Positions 1 through 5,863 of a stretch of DNA of 21,081 nucleotides are shown one piece after another. Location: positions 1-21,081 of the forward strand of contig CAYTYO010000013.1 of NCBI GenBank assembly GCA_964441445.1, in the 5' to 3' direction. The notes under the pieces are model-generated. The model had not been told where the DNA came from. It was given only the letters and a program-made list of their open reading frames with translations, and ran no database searches. Source of the DNA: XYB1-FULL-44-23 sp964441445. Its GTDB lineage: Bacteria > Patescibacteriota > Microgenomatia > CAZETR01 > Amesbacteraceae. A program made the position numbers and the translations under genes. Positions within the stretch are counted from its first letter, which is position 1. Each line of letters begins with the position of its first letter.

Positions 1-23
1 TTATCAACTACCATCTCTGACAT
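1..23 (-). CDS. possible 5' end of a gene running off the left edge
   Basis: An ATG at 23 opens a frame reading MSEMVVD before the window ends, with a second ATG three codons later. It lies 26 bp past the stop of the TIM-barrel gene, on the same strand, which fits the spacing of this compact region. Too little is visible to name a product or to be sure it is a gene. Confidence 0.25.
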
Positions 24-49
24 TTCCGAACTGGTTTATTCGACTATTC

Positions 50-835
50 TTAACCCGCCAAATTTCTAAATCTCTTCCACCTCCGCGCCGTTGTCTCTCT
101 ATGCCCTTCTCTAGTAGCCCGACCCCTCAAGCTGATTGGGTTGACGGGATTTTCAATCACTAGATCATCAAATTTCTTTATAAACCTTGCCAATGTCTCA
201 TCGCTGATTTCATCCACGTTTATTGACCCGTTATCATCCTTTTCATTTATCGGCAAATGCGCGCCTGTCTGAATTTCATATTTGCTCGCATAATCCGACA
301 TCAATTCGAGAAACTTCTGCATTGTTTCCTCTGGCCTGGTAAGGCTTCCGGCTTCCAGTCCGTAATGTCCCACATCCCCGACAACTTTCGCATTCACTCC
401 CTCCCGGTGTAGGTCAGCCGCCGTTTCAAAGGCCTCCCTTATCCCCCATCCCACCGTATCACTGTTCTCCACTGCCAATTCAATCCCCGCACACTCGCGT
501 ATCACTTCCTCCCAATTATTTCTTACCTCCCCCACATGCAACAACACCCTGTCCACCTGATATTTCTTCGCCAGTCTGACAATCGTCGTCGTCGGCATAA
601 GTATCGAATTCATAAATGCCGCCTTAGCCCTAAATCTTCCTCTGATTTTGCCTGAACCAATCCGACCGTGCAGCCGCCATATCGGCAGATTTGCGAGCTT
701 CGCCTGTTGCAAAAAATACTCGGCCCACCTCCACCCTATCACCTCAACATCCTTTACTCCTTCCCCATACAACTGGAAAATATCCGTCGGTTGACAAAAA
801 ACATTGATATCGCTCGAAACTGTAAGCTTTCTCAT
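50..835 (-). CDS. TIM-barrel protein, xylose isomerase-like / AP endonuclease 2 superfamily
   Basis: This 262-residue protein has the strand-end residues expected of a divalent-metal (beta/alpha)8 barrel of the sugar-phosphate isomerase/epimerase and endonuclease IV superfamily. They are, in order, IWRLHGR, LLHVGEV, ELAVEN, VVGDVGHYG and TGAHLPI, which supply His, His, Glu, Asp/His and His. It is a little shorter than typical endonuclease IV, and the DNA-binding loops cannot be recognised, so the substrate is open: sugar phosphate isomerisation or DNA repair are both possible. I place the start at the ATG at 835 (MRKLTVSSD). An in-frame GTG at 862 would add nine residues but has no better upstream signal. 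The gene follows the SdpI-like gene by 37 bp on the same strand. The C-terminus is strongly basic. The fold call is an inference from motifs. Confidence 0.7.
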   Translation of the reverse strand: MRKLTVSSDINVFCQPTDIFQLYGEGVKDVEVIGWRWAEYFLQQAKLANLPIWRLHGRIGSGKIRGRFRAKAAFMNSILMPTTTIVRLAKKYQVDRVLLHVGEVRNNWEEVIRECAGIELAVENSDTVGWGIREAFETAADLHREGVNAKVVGDVGHYGLEAGSLTRPEETMQKFLELMSDYASKYEIQTGAHLPINEKDDNGSINVDEISDETLARFIKKFDDLVIENPVNPISLRGRATREGHRETTARRWKRFRNLAG

Positions 836-872
836 CCCTGGTTTTTTAAAAAAGACAGGCACGCACTCTCTG

Positions 873-1502
873 CTATTTCTTCGCCCGTTTAAACAGCCAA
901 AACGAATAGCCCATCGGCATTGCCACCATTAACAGTAATATCGCGAGAAATAATCTAGCTGGCACCACTCCTCCCATCGCCCCGATCAGAAATAATATCC
1001 CCGCCGCCAGAAAGCACATGCCTCCCAACTCATGAGTCTTCTTCCAATTATCTTCACTGGCAAGGGTCCATGGCAACTTAATCCCGACAAAAAAGTTAGG
1101 CTTAATTTTTGGCATTAGTTTACCAATAGTCACAAATAATCCGCCCATCCCCAGAAACATCAGTCGTCCGGAATCTGTACCCGGATTAAGCGCAGCGTAA
1201 ACTATTATTGCCTGCATATAGACCATAAAACCGAGTAATGCCAATTGCATAATTTCCCACTCTGTTGCAAAAAACACGTAATTCTTCCTTTTGGGATCAA
1301 GCTTTGGCAATACTTGGAACATCCCCCACATCAAAGCGACCAGCAGAGGCATAAACCACACCGCCTGCTCTTTTTGTTGATAGCTGTCTACCTCTCCGTT
1401 AATATTCCAGTGCATTGGCACTTTTCCCGGTAGATACGGGTAACTCCAGAAAGCCAACCCGGCGCTGACCAACACTAAAAATATGTTTATCGCGTTTCTC
1501 AT
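873..1502 (-). CDS. SdpI/DUF1648 family integral membrane protein
   Basis: This 209-residue protein has about six hydrophobic segments. The N-terminal part carries the DUF1648 signature (LPGKVPMHWN followed by GEVD, about residues 24-40). The C-terminal half carries the SdpI signature: PNFFVGIKLPWT, then EDNWKKTHELGG. Bacillus SdpI gives immunity to the SdpC killing factor and acts in signalling. Most homologues outside Bacillus have no known partner, and no sdpC-like toxin is visible here, so an immunity role should not be assumed. Its ATG overlaps the TGA stop of efp in an ATGA arrangement (1499-1502), which implies translational coupling to elongation factor P. No separate promoter is needed. 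Confidence 0.9.
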   Translation of the reverse strand: MRNAINIFLVLVSAGLAFWSYPYLPGKVPMHWNINGEVDSYQQKEQAVWFMPLLVALMWGMFQVLPKLDPKRKNYVFFATEWEIMQLALLGFMVYMQAIIVYAALNPGTDSGRLMFLGMGGLFVTIGKLMPKIKPNFFVGIKLPWTLASEDNWKKTHELGGMCFLAAGILFLIGAMGGVVPARLFLAILLLMVAMPMGYSFWLFKRAKK

Positions 1503-2071
1503 TGATTTGTTACTCTCGACACATACGACATACTAGCTGTGTCAATTAACACCATCTCCCCTTCTTTAATAAACAGCGGCACCTGTATCTCCAATCCTGT
1601 CTCCAGCTTCACCAATTTCTTCGGCGCATTTATCCTATTTCCGGCTACTACATCAGGTGACTCTACTACCCTCAAGGCCACACTCGGCGGCAAATCCACT
1701 CCCATTGCCTGTCCGTCATACCACAACACATAGCACTTCATGTCCGCAATAAAGCATCCCAACTGTTCCTCAACCAATGCCGCCGGAACTTCAGCTTGTT
1801 CATACGTCTTTGGATCCATGAACACCAAACTGTCACCGTCACGATACAAAAAAATCATTTCTTTTTTCTCTACATCAGCCACCTCAACCGTATCATTTGT
1901 TTTATACGTAAACTCCTGTACCACGGTACTTTTAACATTTCTCAGTTTCACCCGCATAATTGGCGATCCTTTACCCGGCGCCATAAATTCCGCCTTTACC
2001 ACACTGTGTGGAACTCCTTTAAATATGACGAACATTCCTTTGCCTAAATTACCGGCATTTACAGTCTCCAT
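1499..2071 (-). CDS. efp: translation elongation factor P
   Basis: EF-P binds between the P and E sites of ribosomes stalled at consecutive prolines and promotes peptide-bond formation. The 190-residue protein shows the full three-domain EF-P layout: a KOW-like N-terminal domain, the tip loop PGKGSP, the middle domain ending near the GVDLPPSVALRV strand, and a C-terminal OB domain ending in YVSRV. An ATG at 2092 would add seven residues, but the ATG at 2071 is preferred. It gives the family's usual N-terminal length, puts the tip-loop lysine exactly at residue 34 as in E. coli, and lies 7 nt after a TATAAT at 2079-2084. The lysine-type tip and the adjacent epmA predict beta-lysylation. The stop overlaps the start of the SdpI-like gene. 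Confidence 0.97.
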   Translation of the reverse strand: METVNAGNLGKGMFVIFKGVPHSVVKAEFMAPGKGSPIMRVKLRNVKSTVVQEFTYKTNDTVEVADVEKKEMIFLYRDGDSLVFMDPKTYEQAEVPAALVEEQLGCFIADMKCYVLWYDGQAMGVDLPPSVALRVVESPDVVAGNRINAPKKLVKLETGLEIQVPLFIKEGEMVLIDTASMSYVSRVTNQ

Positions 2072-2078
2072 CCCCGCA

Positions 2079-2084
2079 ATTATA
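2079..2084 (-). promoter_or_regulatory. -10 element of efp (leaderless layout)
   Basis: A perfect TATAAT reads on the minus strand, followed by 7 nt (TGCGGGG) and the efp ATG at 2071. The start point would fall at or next to the ATG. No convincing -35 was found. The box lies 22-27 bp before the ATG side of the epmA stop, so efp can be transcribed independently of epmA. Confidence 0.6.
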
Positions 2085-2105
2085 CCCGACAAAGCCAGAT
2101 TTTAC

Positions 2106-3164
2106 TCACAAAAACAATTCTTTTGCCGGGAACGCCAGTGTCTCTGAAATCGATCCCGCATCACCGGCCAGCATCACCAACCGGTCCACTCCCACAGCAA
2201 TTCCGGCCGTTTCGGGCATCCCCGAGGTCAACGCATTAATCAAATCAACATCCATTGGATAGTCAGTTTTCCCGGTCTTTTTCCGTACATCCAGTTCCGC
2301 TTTAAACCTGGCTTTTTGCTCCTCCGCATCAATTAACTCCGAAAAACAATTTCCTAATTCCAGTCCACCTAAGTACACTTCAAACCGTTCGGCAAACCGT
2401 TCATCCTCCGGTTTTTTTCGAGCTAAAGCCGCCAAAGCCGTTGGATAATCATATATAAATACCGGCCGGCGCAGATCCTTAAGTTTTGGCTCGATCACTC
2501 CGAACAATATTTGGTGAAACATCTGCTCCCAGGTAGTATTTTCGTCCATCTGATAGTCGTACTTTTTCATTTCTTGGGCAAGACCCATCGGATCTAACAT
2601 TGTTTCGGTGTTTATGTTCGCGAATTCCCAAAACGCCTCACTGACGCTAACCTTCATCCATGGTCTGGAAATGTTGTACTCCTCCCCTTGATACGTCCAC
2701 TTATTCACATCAACGGCTGCATTAGTTTTCTTAATAATTTCTATAAACAGCTCCTCGAAATCTTCCATAATTACTTTATAGTCCGCCCTCACCCGATACC
2801 ATTCCAGCATTGTAAACTCCGGATTGTGACTCTCGGAAACCTGCTCCTCATTCCGGAAACATTTGGTAATTTCAAAAATATTTCCTGAACCTGCCGTTAT
2901 TAATTTCTTAAGTGAATATTCTGGACTCATTATCAAAAAACCCCGTTTCCCCCCCATCTCTCCCTCTCTGCCGGCAAATCGTATTTGGGTTTCAAACACC
3001 TCCAAATTAGCCTCTGTACTTGGAACCGGAACCAATATTGGAGTAAAAGCTTCTCTGAAATTCTGCTTTTTAAAAAAAGCCCGTATCACGTCAATTACCG
3101 CTTCTCGCGTATCGTATATCTTCCACAATTCCGGATTTTTTTTAAGCCTTTGCCAGTTTTTCAT
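2106..3164 (-). CDS. epmA: EF-P lysine ligase EpmA (GenX/PoxA/YjeA type)
   Basis: This is a lysyl-tRNA synthetase paralogue that activates (R)-beta-lysine and attaches it to Lys34 of EF-P. The 352 residues contain only the class II catalytic domain; the N-terminal OB anticodon-binding domain of LysS is missing. Motif 2 reads CFRNEE then HNPEFTMLEWYR, and motif 3 reads GIAVGVDRLVML. ELGNCFSELIDAEEQ lies in the substrate-binding region. The MLEWYR form, where LysS usually has MLEFY, favours EpmA. It lies directly upstream of efp on the same strand, which supports the assignment. The preferred start is the ATG at 3164, 8 nt after CATAAT; a TTG at 3173 would add three residues. No epmB-like aminomutase lies in the window, so the source of beta-lysine is unknown. 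Confidence 0.9.
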   Translation of the reverse strand: MKNWQRLKKNPELWKIYDTREAVIDVIRAFFKKQNFREAFTPILVPVPSTEANLEVFETQIRFAGREGEMGGKRGFLIMSPEYSLKKLITAGSGNIFEITKCFRNEEQVSESHNPEFTMLEWYRVRADYKVIMEDFEELFIEIIKKTNAAVDVNKWTYQGEEYNISRPWMKVSVSEAFWEFANINTETMLDPMGLAQEMKKYDYQMDENTTWEQMFHQILFGVIEPKLKDLRRPVFIYDYPTALAALARKKPEDERFAERFEVYLGGLELGNCFSELIDAEEQKARFKAELDVRKKTGKTDYPMDVDLINALTSGMPETAGIAVGVDRLVMLAGDAGSISETLAFPAKELFL

Positions 3165-3172
3165 CAGCCGCA

Positions 3173-3178
3173 ATTATG
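3173..3178 (-). promoter_or_regulatory. -10 element of epmA, containing the upstream stop codon
   Basis: CATAAT reads on the minus strand 8 nt before the epmA ATG at 3164. The TAA inside it is the stop codon of the pentapeptide-repeat gene (3174-3176). It shares the string ATAATTGC with the efp promoter and with the promoter at 5629-5634. Confidence 0.5.
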
Positions 3179-3761
3179 CACCATCGTCGGTAAGAAGAAC
3201 AAATCCCTTTGAATTACCGTACTTTATAAATCCCTCAATATCCAAAACGGTCTCTGATAATTCCGACCCTTCAAAATTCGTCCCGCTGATATTTGCGCCC
3301 GAAAAGTCAGCCCTCGTGAGATCACAGTTTTCAAATCCCGTTCGCTCCAACACGCTATGTGCAAACTTCATATTTGCTAAACCGCAATGTGTAAATACCG
3401 AGCCGGTCAGGTCTGCATTATCGAACTTACAACCCCTTAAGTTCCATTTTCGCCTTTGATTGCTTTCACCGTTTCTAAACTTTTGAAAAATTGAGTTCAC
3501 CACCACCGCGTCTTTAAAATTACATTTCTCGAATTCAACCTGCCGGAAGTCCTGATTTGATAACTTACTTTCGGGAAAATCACACTCCGAAAACCAGGTT
3601 TGATCAAAGATGCAGCCCGAAAAATCACATCCTGCAAACACACACTTACTAAATTCACTAAACCGCATGGTCACCATGGCAAACTGGCATCCTTCAAATC
3701 TTTGCCCCTCAAATCTTTTTCCCTTAAGTTCATCCTTGCCCCACACCCGATTTCTATCCAT
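3174..3761 (-). CDS. pentapeptide-repeat protein
   Basis: This 195-residue protein is made mostly of five-residue repeats of the A(D/N)LXX type with central Phe or Leu, such as DFSGC, ADFSG, ANISG and TNFEG. They predict a right-handed quadrilateral beta-helix. The repeats are interrupted at about residues 98-105 by a basic, polar loop (NGESNQRRK). The C-terminal tail (residues 170-195) is not repetitive. Qnr and MfpA proteins of this fold mimic DNA and protect gyrase, but many family members have no known role, and no fluoroquinolone-protection signature can be claimed from the repeats alone. No signal peptide is visible, so it is probably cytoplasmic. The ATG at 3761 is 6 nt after a TATAAT, which supports the start. 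The gene abuts epmA. Confidence 0.9.
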   Translation of the reverse strand: MDRNRVWGKDELKGKRFEGQRFEGCQFAMVTMRFSEFSKCVFAGCDFSGCIFDQTWFSECDFPESKLSNQDFRQVEFEKCNFKDAVVVNSIFQKFRNGESNQRRKWNLRGCKFDNADLTGSVFTHCGLANMKFAHSVLERTGFENCDLTRADFSGANISGTNFEGSELSETVLDIEGFIKYGNSKGFVLLTDDGA

Positions 3762-3763
3762 AG

Positions 3764-3773
3764 TAAAATTATA
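3764..3773. promoter_or_regulatory. overlapping divergent -10 elements
   Basis: The 15 bp between two divergent start codons hold both -10 boxes. The minus-strand TATAAT (3768-3773) is 6 nt from the ATG at 3761. The plus-strand TAAAAT (3764-3769) is 7 nt from the GTG at 3777. The two hexamers overlap by two bases, and each alone would give a leaderless transcript. No clear -35 was seen on either side. Confidence 0.6.
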
Positions 3774-3776
3774 ACC

Positions 3777-4136
3777 GTGTTACAGAAAGACTACGGAGGT
3801 ATTATCTGGACCAAACATGCCCTGCAACGCCTAGCCGAAAGAGGTCTGTCCCAAAAAATGGCCTGGACAGCGTTCCAATATCCGGAGTCCTCCGTTCAGC
3901 TTGATTCAACCGGCACCATGCAGTACCAACGGAGTTTTGGCTCTTCGATTGTCACCATCGTAGCTAAAAAAAATGACCGGCGTCAGTGGCTAATAATTTC
4001 CTGCTGGATTGACCCCCCCTTAGCCAACACCATCGAGATCAAAAGAAAAACCTGGTACTCCGAATTTAATCGGGCCGGATTCTGGAAAAAATTCTTTATG
4101 GAAATTCGCCGCGCAATCACCGGTCGCGACTATTAG
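3777..4136 (+). CDS. DUF4258-like small protein
   Basis: This 119-residue protein begins with a segment typical of DUF4258 proteins: IIWTKHALQRLAERGLS, a His-x6-Glu-Arg-Gly arrangement. A predicted beta sheet follows, with VTIVAKK and WLIISCWIDPP strands. DUF4258 is related to RelE/BrnT-like small domains, but the toxin catalytic residues are not evident, and no antitoxin gene lies next to it. The GTG at 3777 is chosen because it is 7 nt after a TAAAAT -10 and because codons upstream would run through the divergent promoter and the pentapeptide gene. The C-terminal 30 residues are basic. The stop TAG overlaps the convergent stop TAA of the hydrolase gene (4133-4136). Confidence 0.75.
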   Translation: MLQKDYGGIIWTKHALQRLAERGLSQKMAWTAFQYPESSVQLDSTGTMQYQRSFGSSIVTIVAKKNDRRQWLIISCWIDPPLANTIEIKRKTWYSEFNRAGFWKKFFMEIRRAITGRDY

Positions 4137-5149
4137 TTCGCGCTACTTAAAAAAAGCTCCACGTCTCTTTTTAAAGCCGTACTCCAATTTTGGGCAATGT
4201 CATGGTTATCCCCCTTATAACTATAGAAATAGTTCTCTTTATCCAACTCCTTCAACTTAGCATTAAGCGCCTCTCCCCATGCATATGGTACCGAATCATC
4301 TGCAGTTCCATGATGGATATTAATCGGCACTTCAACCCATTTCAAATTTTCAAATGTTGATACCTTAATGTTGTCCTCCTCACTAAACACTTCTCGCAGT
4401 TCACGCATAAACCTCTCTGCTCTTTCCGCTCTCTTGGGATCTCCATTACTATTTTTCAAAAAATGTAATACTGAATCCGGCCAAACTGTCACAGCCGGTG
4501 CCCACAAAGTTGCCGCCGCAACACATTTTGGGCATACTTCCAAAACCCGTAAGGTTACATCCCCTCCCATTGAATGACCGTACATAAAAATTCTCTCCGT
4601 GTTAATCTCCGGCTGTTTTCTTATTGCCGCCAGCAAATTTAACACATCTTCCGCATAACCCATCCTCGAAACCAGATGATCTGAATCGCCCTCTGATTTG
4701 TCGTGCCCGCGGTAATCTGGCTTAAAAACCACAAAGCCTGCATTCGCAAAATAAGCCGACGTATTAATGTAAGAGTTCTCGGTCGAATAAACTTTCGGGT
4801 CTATATATCCGTGATTAACAATCACTACCGGCCATCCCCCTGCAGGAACATCTCCCTTGGGAATATTTGTCAAAGCATATTGTCTGTAGCCTTCGGAGAC
4901 AAAACTCACCACATATGAAGTAAAACCTGAAGTCTCCCGCACCTGTCTTTTATCTAAAATCCGACTGTCGAAACTCCTTTTTTTCATCCCGGCAATCGTA
5001 TATCGGTTTTCCCGGCTTTCTTGGCCGCTTTGCGAAATTATACTTAAGGTAACCTCAGGATTATCTTTGACGTATGTCGTTATCGCAAACCAGGAAGCTG
5101 TTGTTAAGAGAGCAATTCCGGAAACAAGAATTATTATCTTCTTCCCCAT
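4133..5149 (-). CDS. membrane-anchored alpha/beta hydrolase (prolyl oligopeptidase S9-like)
   Basis: This is a 338-residue serine hydrolase. One N-terminal membrane helix (about residues 5-25, preceded by MGKK) should place the catalytic domain outside the cell. The oxyanion-side motif is VNHGY. The nucleophile is in GHSMGG (Ser about 193), the acid is in HHGTADDSVP (Asp about 284) and the His is in KGDNHD (about 316). Peptidase, esterase or acyl-transfer activity cannot be told apart from sequence. The ATG at 5149 is chosen: it is 1 nt after the excalibur stop (TAGGATG), whereas an upstream ATG at 5203 would overlap the excalibur gene by 53 bp. It is the last gene of a three-gene cluster with the 30-residue membrane protein and the excalibur protein. 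Confidence 0.88.
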   Translation of the reverse strand: MGKKIIILVSGIALLTTASWFAITTYVKDNPEVTLSIISQSGQESRENRYTIAGMKKRSFDSRILDKRQVRETSGFTSYVVSFVSEGYRQYALTNIPKGDVPAGGWPVVIVNHGYIDPKVYSTENSYINTSAYFANAGFVVFKPDYRGHDKSEGDSDHLVSRMGYAEDVLNLLAAIRKQPEINTERIFMYGHSMGGDVTLRVLEVCPKCVAAATLWAPAVTVWPDSVLHFLKNSNGDPKRAERAERFMRELREVFSEEDNIKVSTFENLKWVEVPINIHHGTADDSVPYAWGEALNAKLKELDKENYFYSYKGDNHDIAQNWSTALKRDVELFLSSAN

Positions 5150-5150
5150 C

Positions 5151-5525
5151 CTACTCGTTATTCTTCGGCAAACTTTCACAAGCCTCTCCATCGTTGTCGC
5201 CATCCAATCCGTTTGTATCTTTACTTACTCCTCCGGCATTATTAAAAAATCTTTGTGCTTCGACTTGGGTGGAAAAATCGCTGCAGTTATATTCATCTGT
5301 ATACTTTCCATTTTCCGTCACCGCATTTCCGTTTTTGTCTCTCATCACCCGCGATTCGGACAAAGATGATCCTGACATCAATTTTCCCAGGTCAAAATCA
5401 TTATTAGTTGCCTCTAACCCGAACGCAACTGCCATTAGTGCCAACACCACCCCCAAAATTGGTTTGAGTATCTTTTTTGTGCCCTCGCTGGCATCGGCTA
5501 ATGGTTTAAATTTTGGAATTGCCAT
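5151..5525 (-). CDS. membrane-anchored excalibur calcium-binding domain protein
   Basis: This 124-residue protein has one N-terminal membrane helix (about residues 20-40: ILKPILGVVLALMAVAFG) and a C-terminal excalibur domain. The domain shows NCSDF near residue 80, an AQRFF helix, and the Ca2+ loop DGDNDGEACE near residues 109-118. The two cysteines of the domain are present. Excalibur domains are extracellular Ca2+-binding modules often fused to surface nucleases or found alone on cell walls; here no nuclease domain is attached. It starts 4 nt after the stop of the 30-residue membrane protein and ends 1 nt before the hydrolase start. The three are probably one operon that builds a small set of surface proteins. 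Confidence 0.92.
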   Translation of the reverse strand: MAIPKFKPLADASEGTKKILKPILGVVLALMAVAFGLEATNNDFDLGKLMSGSSLSESRVMRDKNGNAVTENGKYTDEYNCSDFSTQVEAQRFFNNAGGVSKDTNGLDGDNDGEACESLPKNNE

Positions 5526-5529
5526 ACGG

Positions 5530-5622
5530 TTAACTTAAAGAATACAGCATATAAATAATGACCAAAATCAATACTCCAATCACCACTAACCTTACCGTTT
5601 TATTCCCTCTTATATTACCCAT
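5530..5622 (-). CDS. 30-residue single-helix membrane protein
   Basis: A complete short gene reads from an ATG at 5622 to TAA at 5530. It begins MGNIRGNKTVR, continues LVVIGVLILVIIYMLYSLS and stops. This is a basic N-terminus followed by one membrane helix spanning almost the rest of the protein. A perfect TATAAT (5629-5634) lies 6 nt before the ATG, the same leaderless layout as at neighbouring genes. Its stop is 4 nt before the excalibur start. Promoter, composition and spacing together make it likely to be real. Its role is unknown; it could be a small membrane partner of the two downstream surface proteins. The first 14 bases of the gene and its promoter are repeated after the N gap, at 5764 onwards. 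Confidence 0.7.
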   Translation of the reverse strand: MGNIRGNKTVRLVVIGVLILVIIYMLYSLS

Positions 5623-5628
5623 AATGCA

Positions 5629-5634
5629 ATTATA
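5629..5634 (-). promoter_or_regulatory. -10 element for the small membrane protein/excalibur/hydrolase operon
   Basis: A perfect TATAAT on the minus strand, followed by TGCATT and the ATG at 5622. The identical box occurs again after the N gap at 5784-5789 because the flanks of the gap are duplicated. No clear -35 was found. Confidence 0.6.
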
Positions 5635-5663
5635 TCCAATGCCGCATTGATTGCAATCACTGT

Positions 5664-5763
5664 NNNNNNNNNNNNNNNNNNNNNNNNNNNNNNNNNNNNN
5701 NNNNNNNNNNNNNNNNNNNNNNNNNNNNNNNNNNNNNNNNNNNNNNNNNNNNNNNNNNNNNNN
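5664..5763. other. 100-N scaffold gap
   Basis: Exactly 100 unknown bases, a conventional filler size. If the 55-bp flanks are collapsed, the small membrane gene would start 86 bp past the stop of the C45 hydrolase gene, with nothing missing. Confidence 0.95.
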
Positions 5764-5863
5764 CTTATATTACCCATAATGCAATTATATCCAATGCCGC
5801 ATTGATTGCAATCACTGTAACCTCTCCATCAACCAGATCCCTCTACCGAAATTATTCTCCCGT

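Larger units (their letters stand above)
5609..5818. repeat. 55-bp exact duplication flanking the gap
   Basis: Bases 5609-5663 and 5764-5818 are identical over 55 positions and end exactly at, or begin exactly after, the run of N. This is what an unmerged overlap between two contig ends looks like. A genuine repeat would be unlikely to stop at both edges of the gap. Confidence 0.9.

Noticed and set aside
873..1502. Bacteriocin immunity locus
   Set aside because: The SdpI-like protein has no adjacent toxin or ABC exporter and is coupled to efp instead.
2106..3164. Lysyl-tRNA synthetase
   Set aside because: The anticodon-binding domain is missing, the motif 2 region is EpmA-like and the gene lies beside efp.
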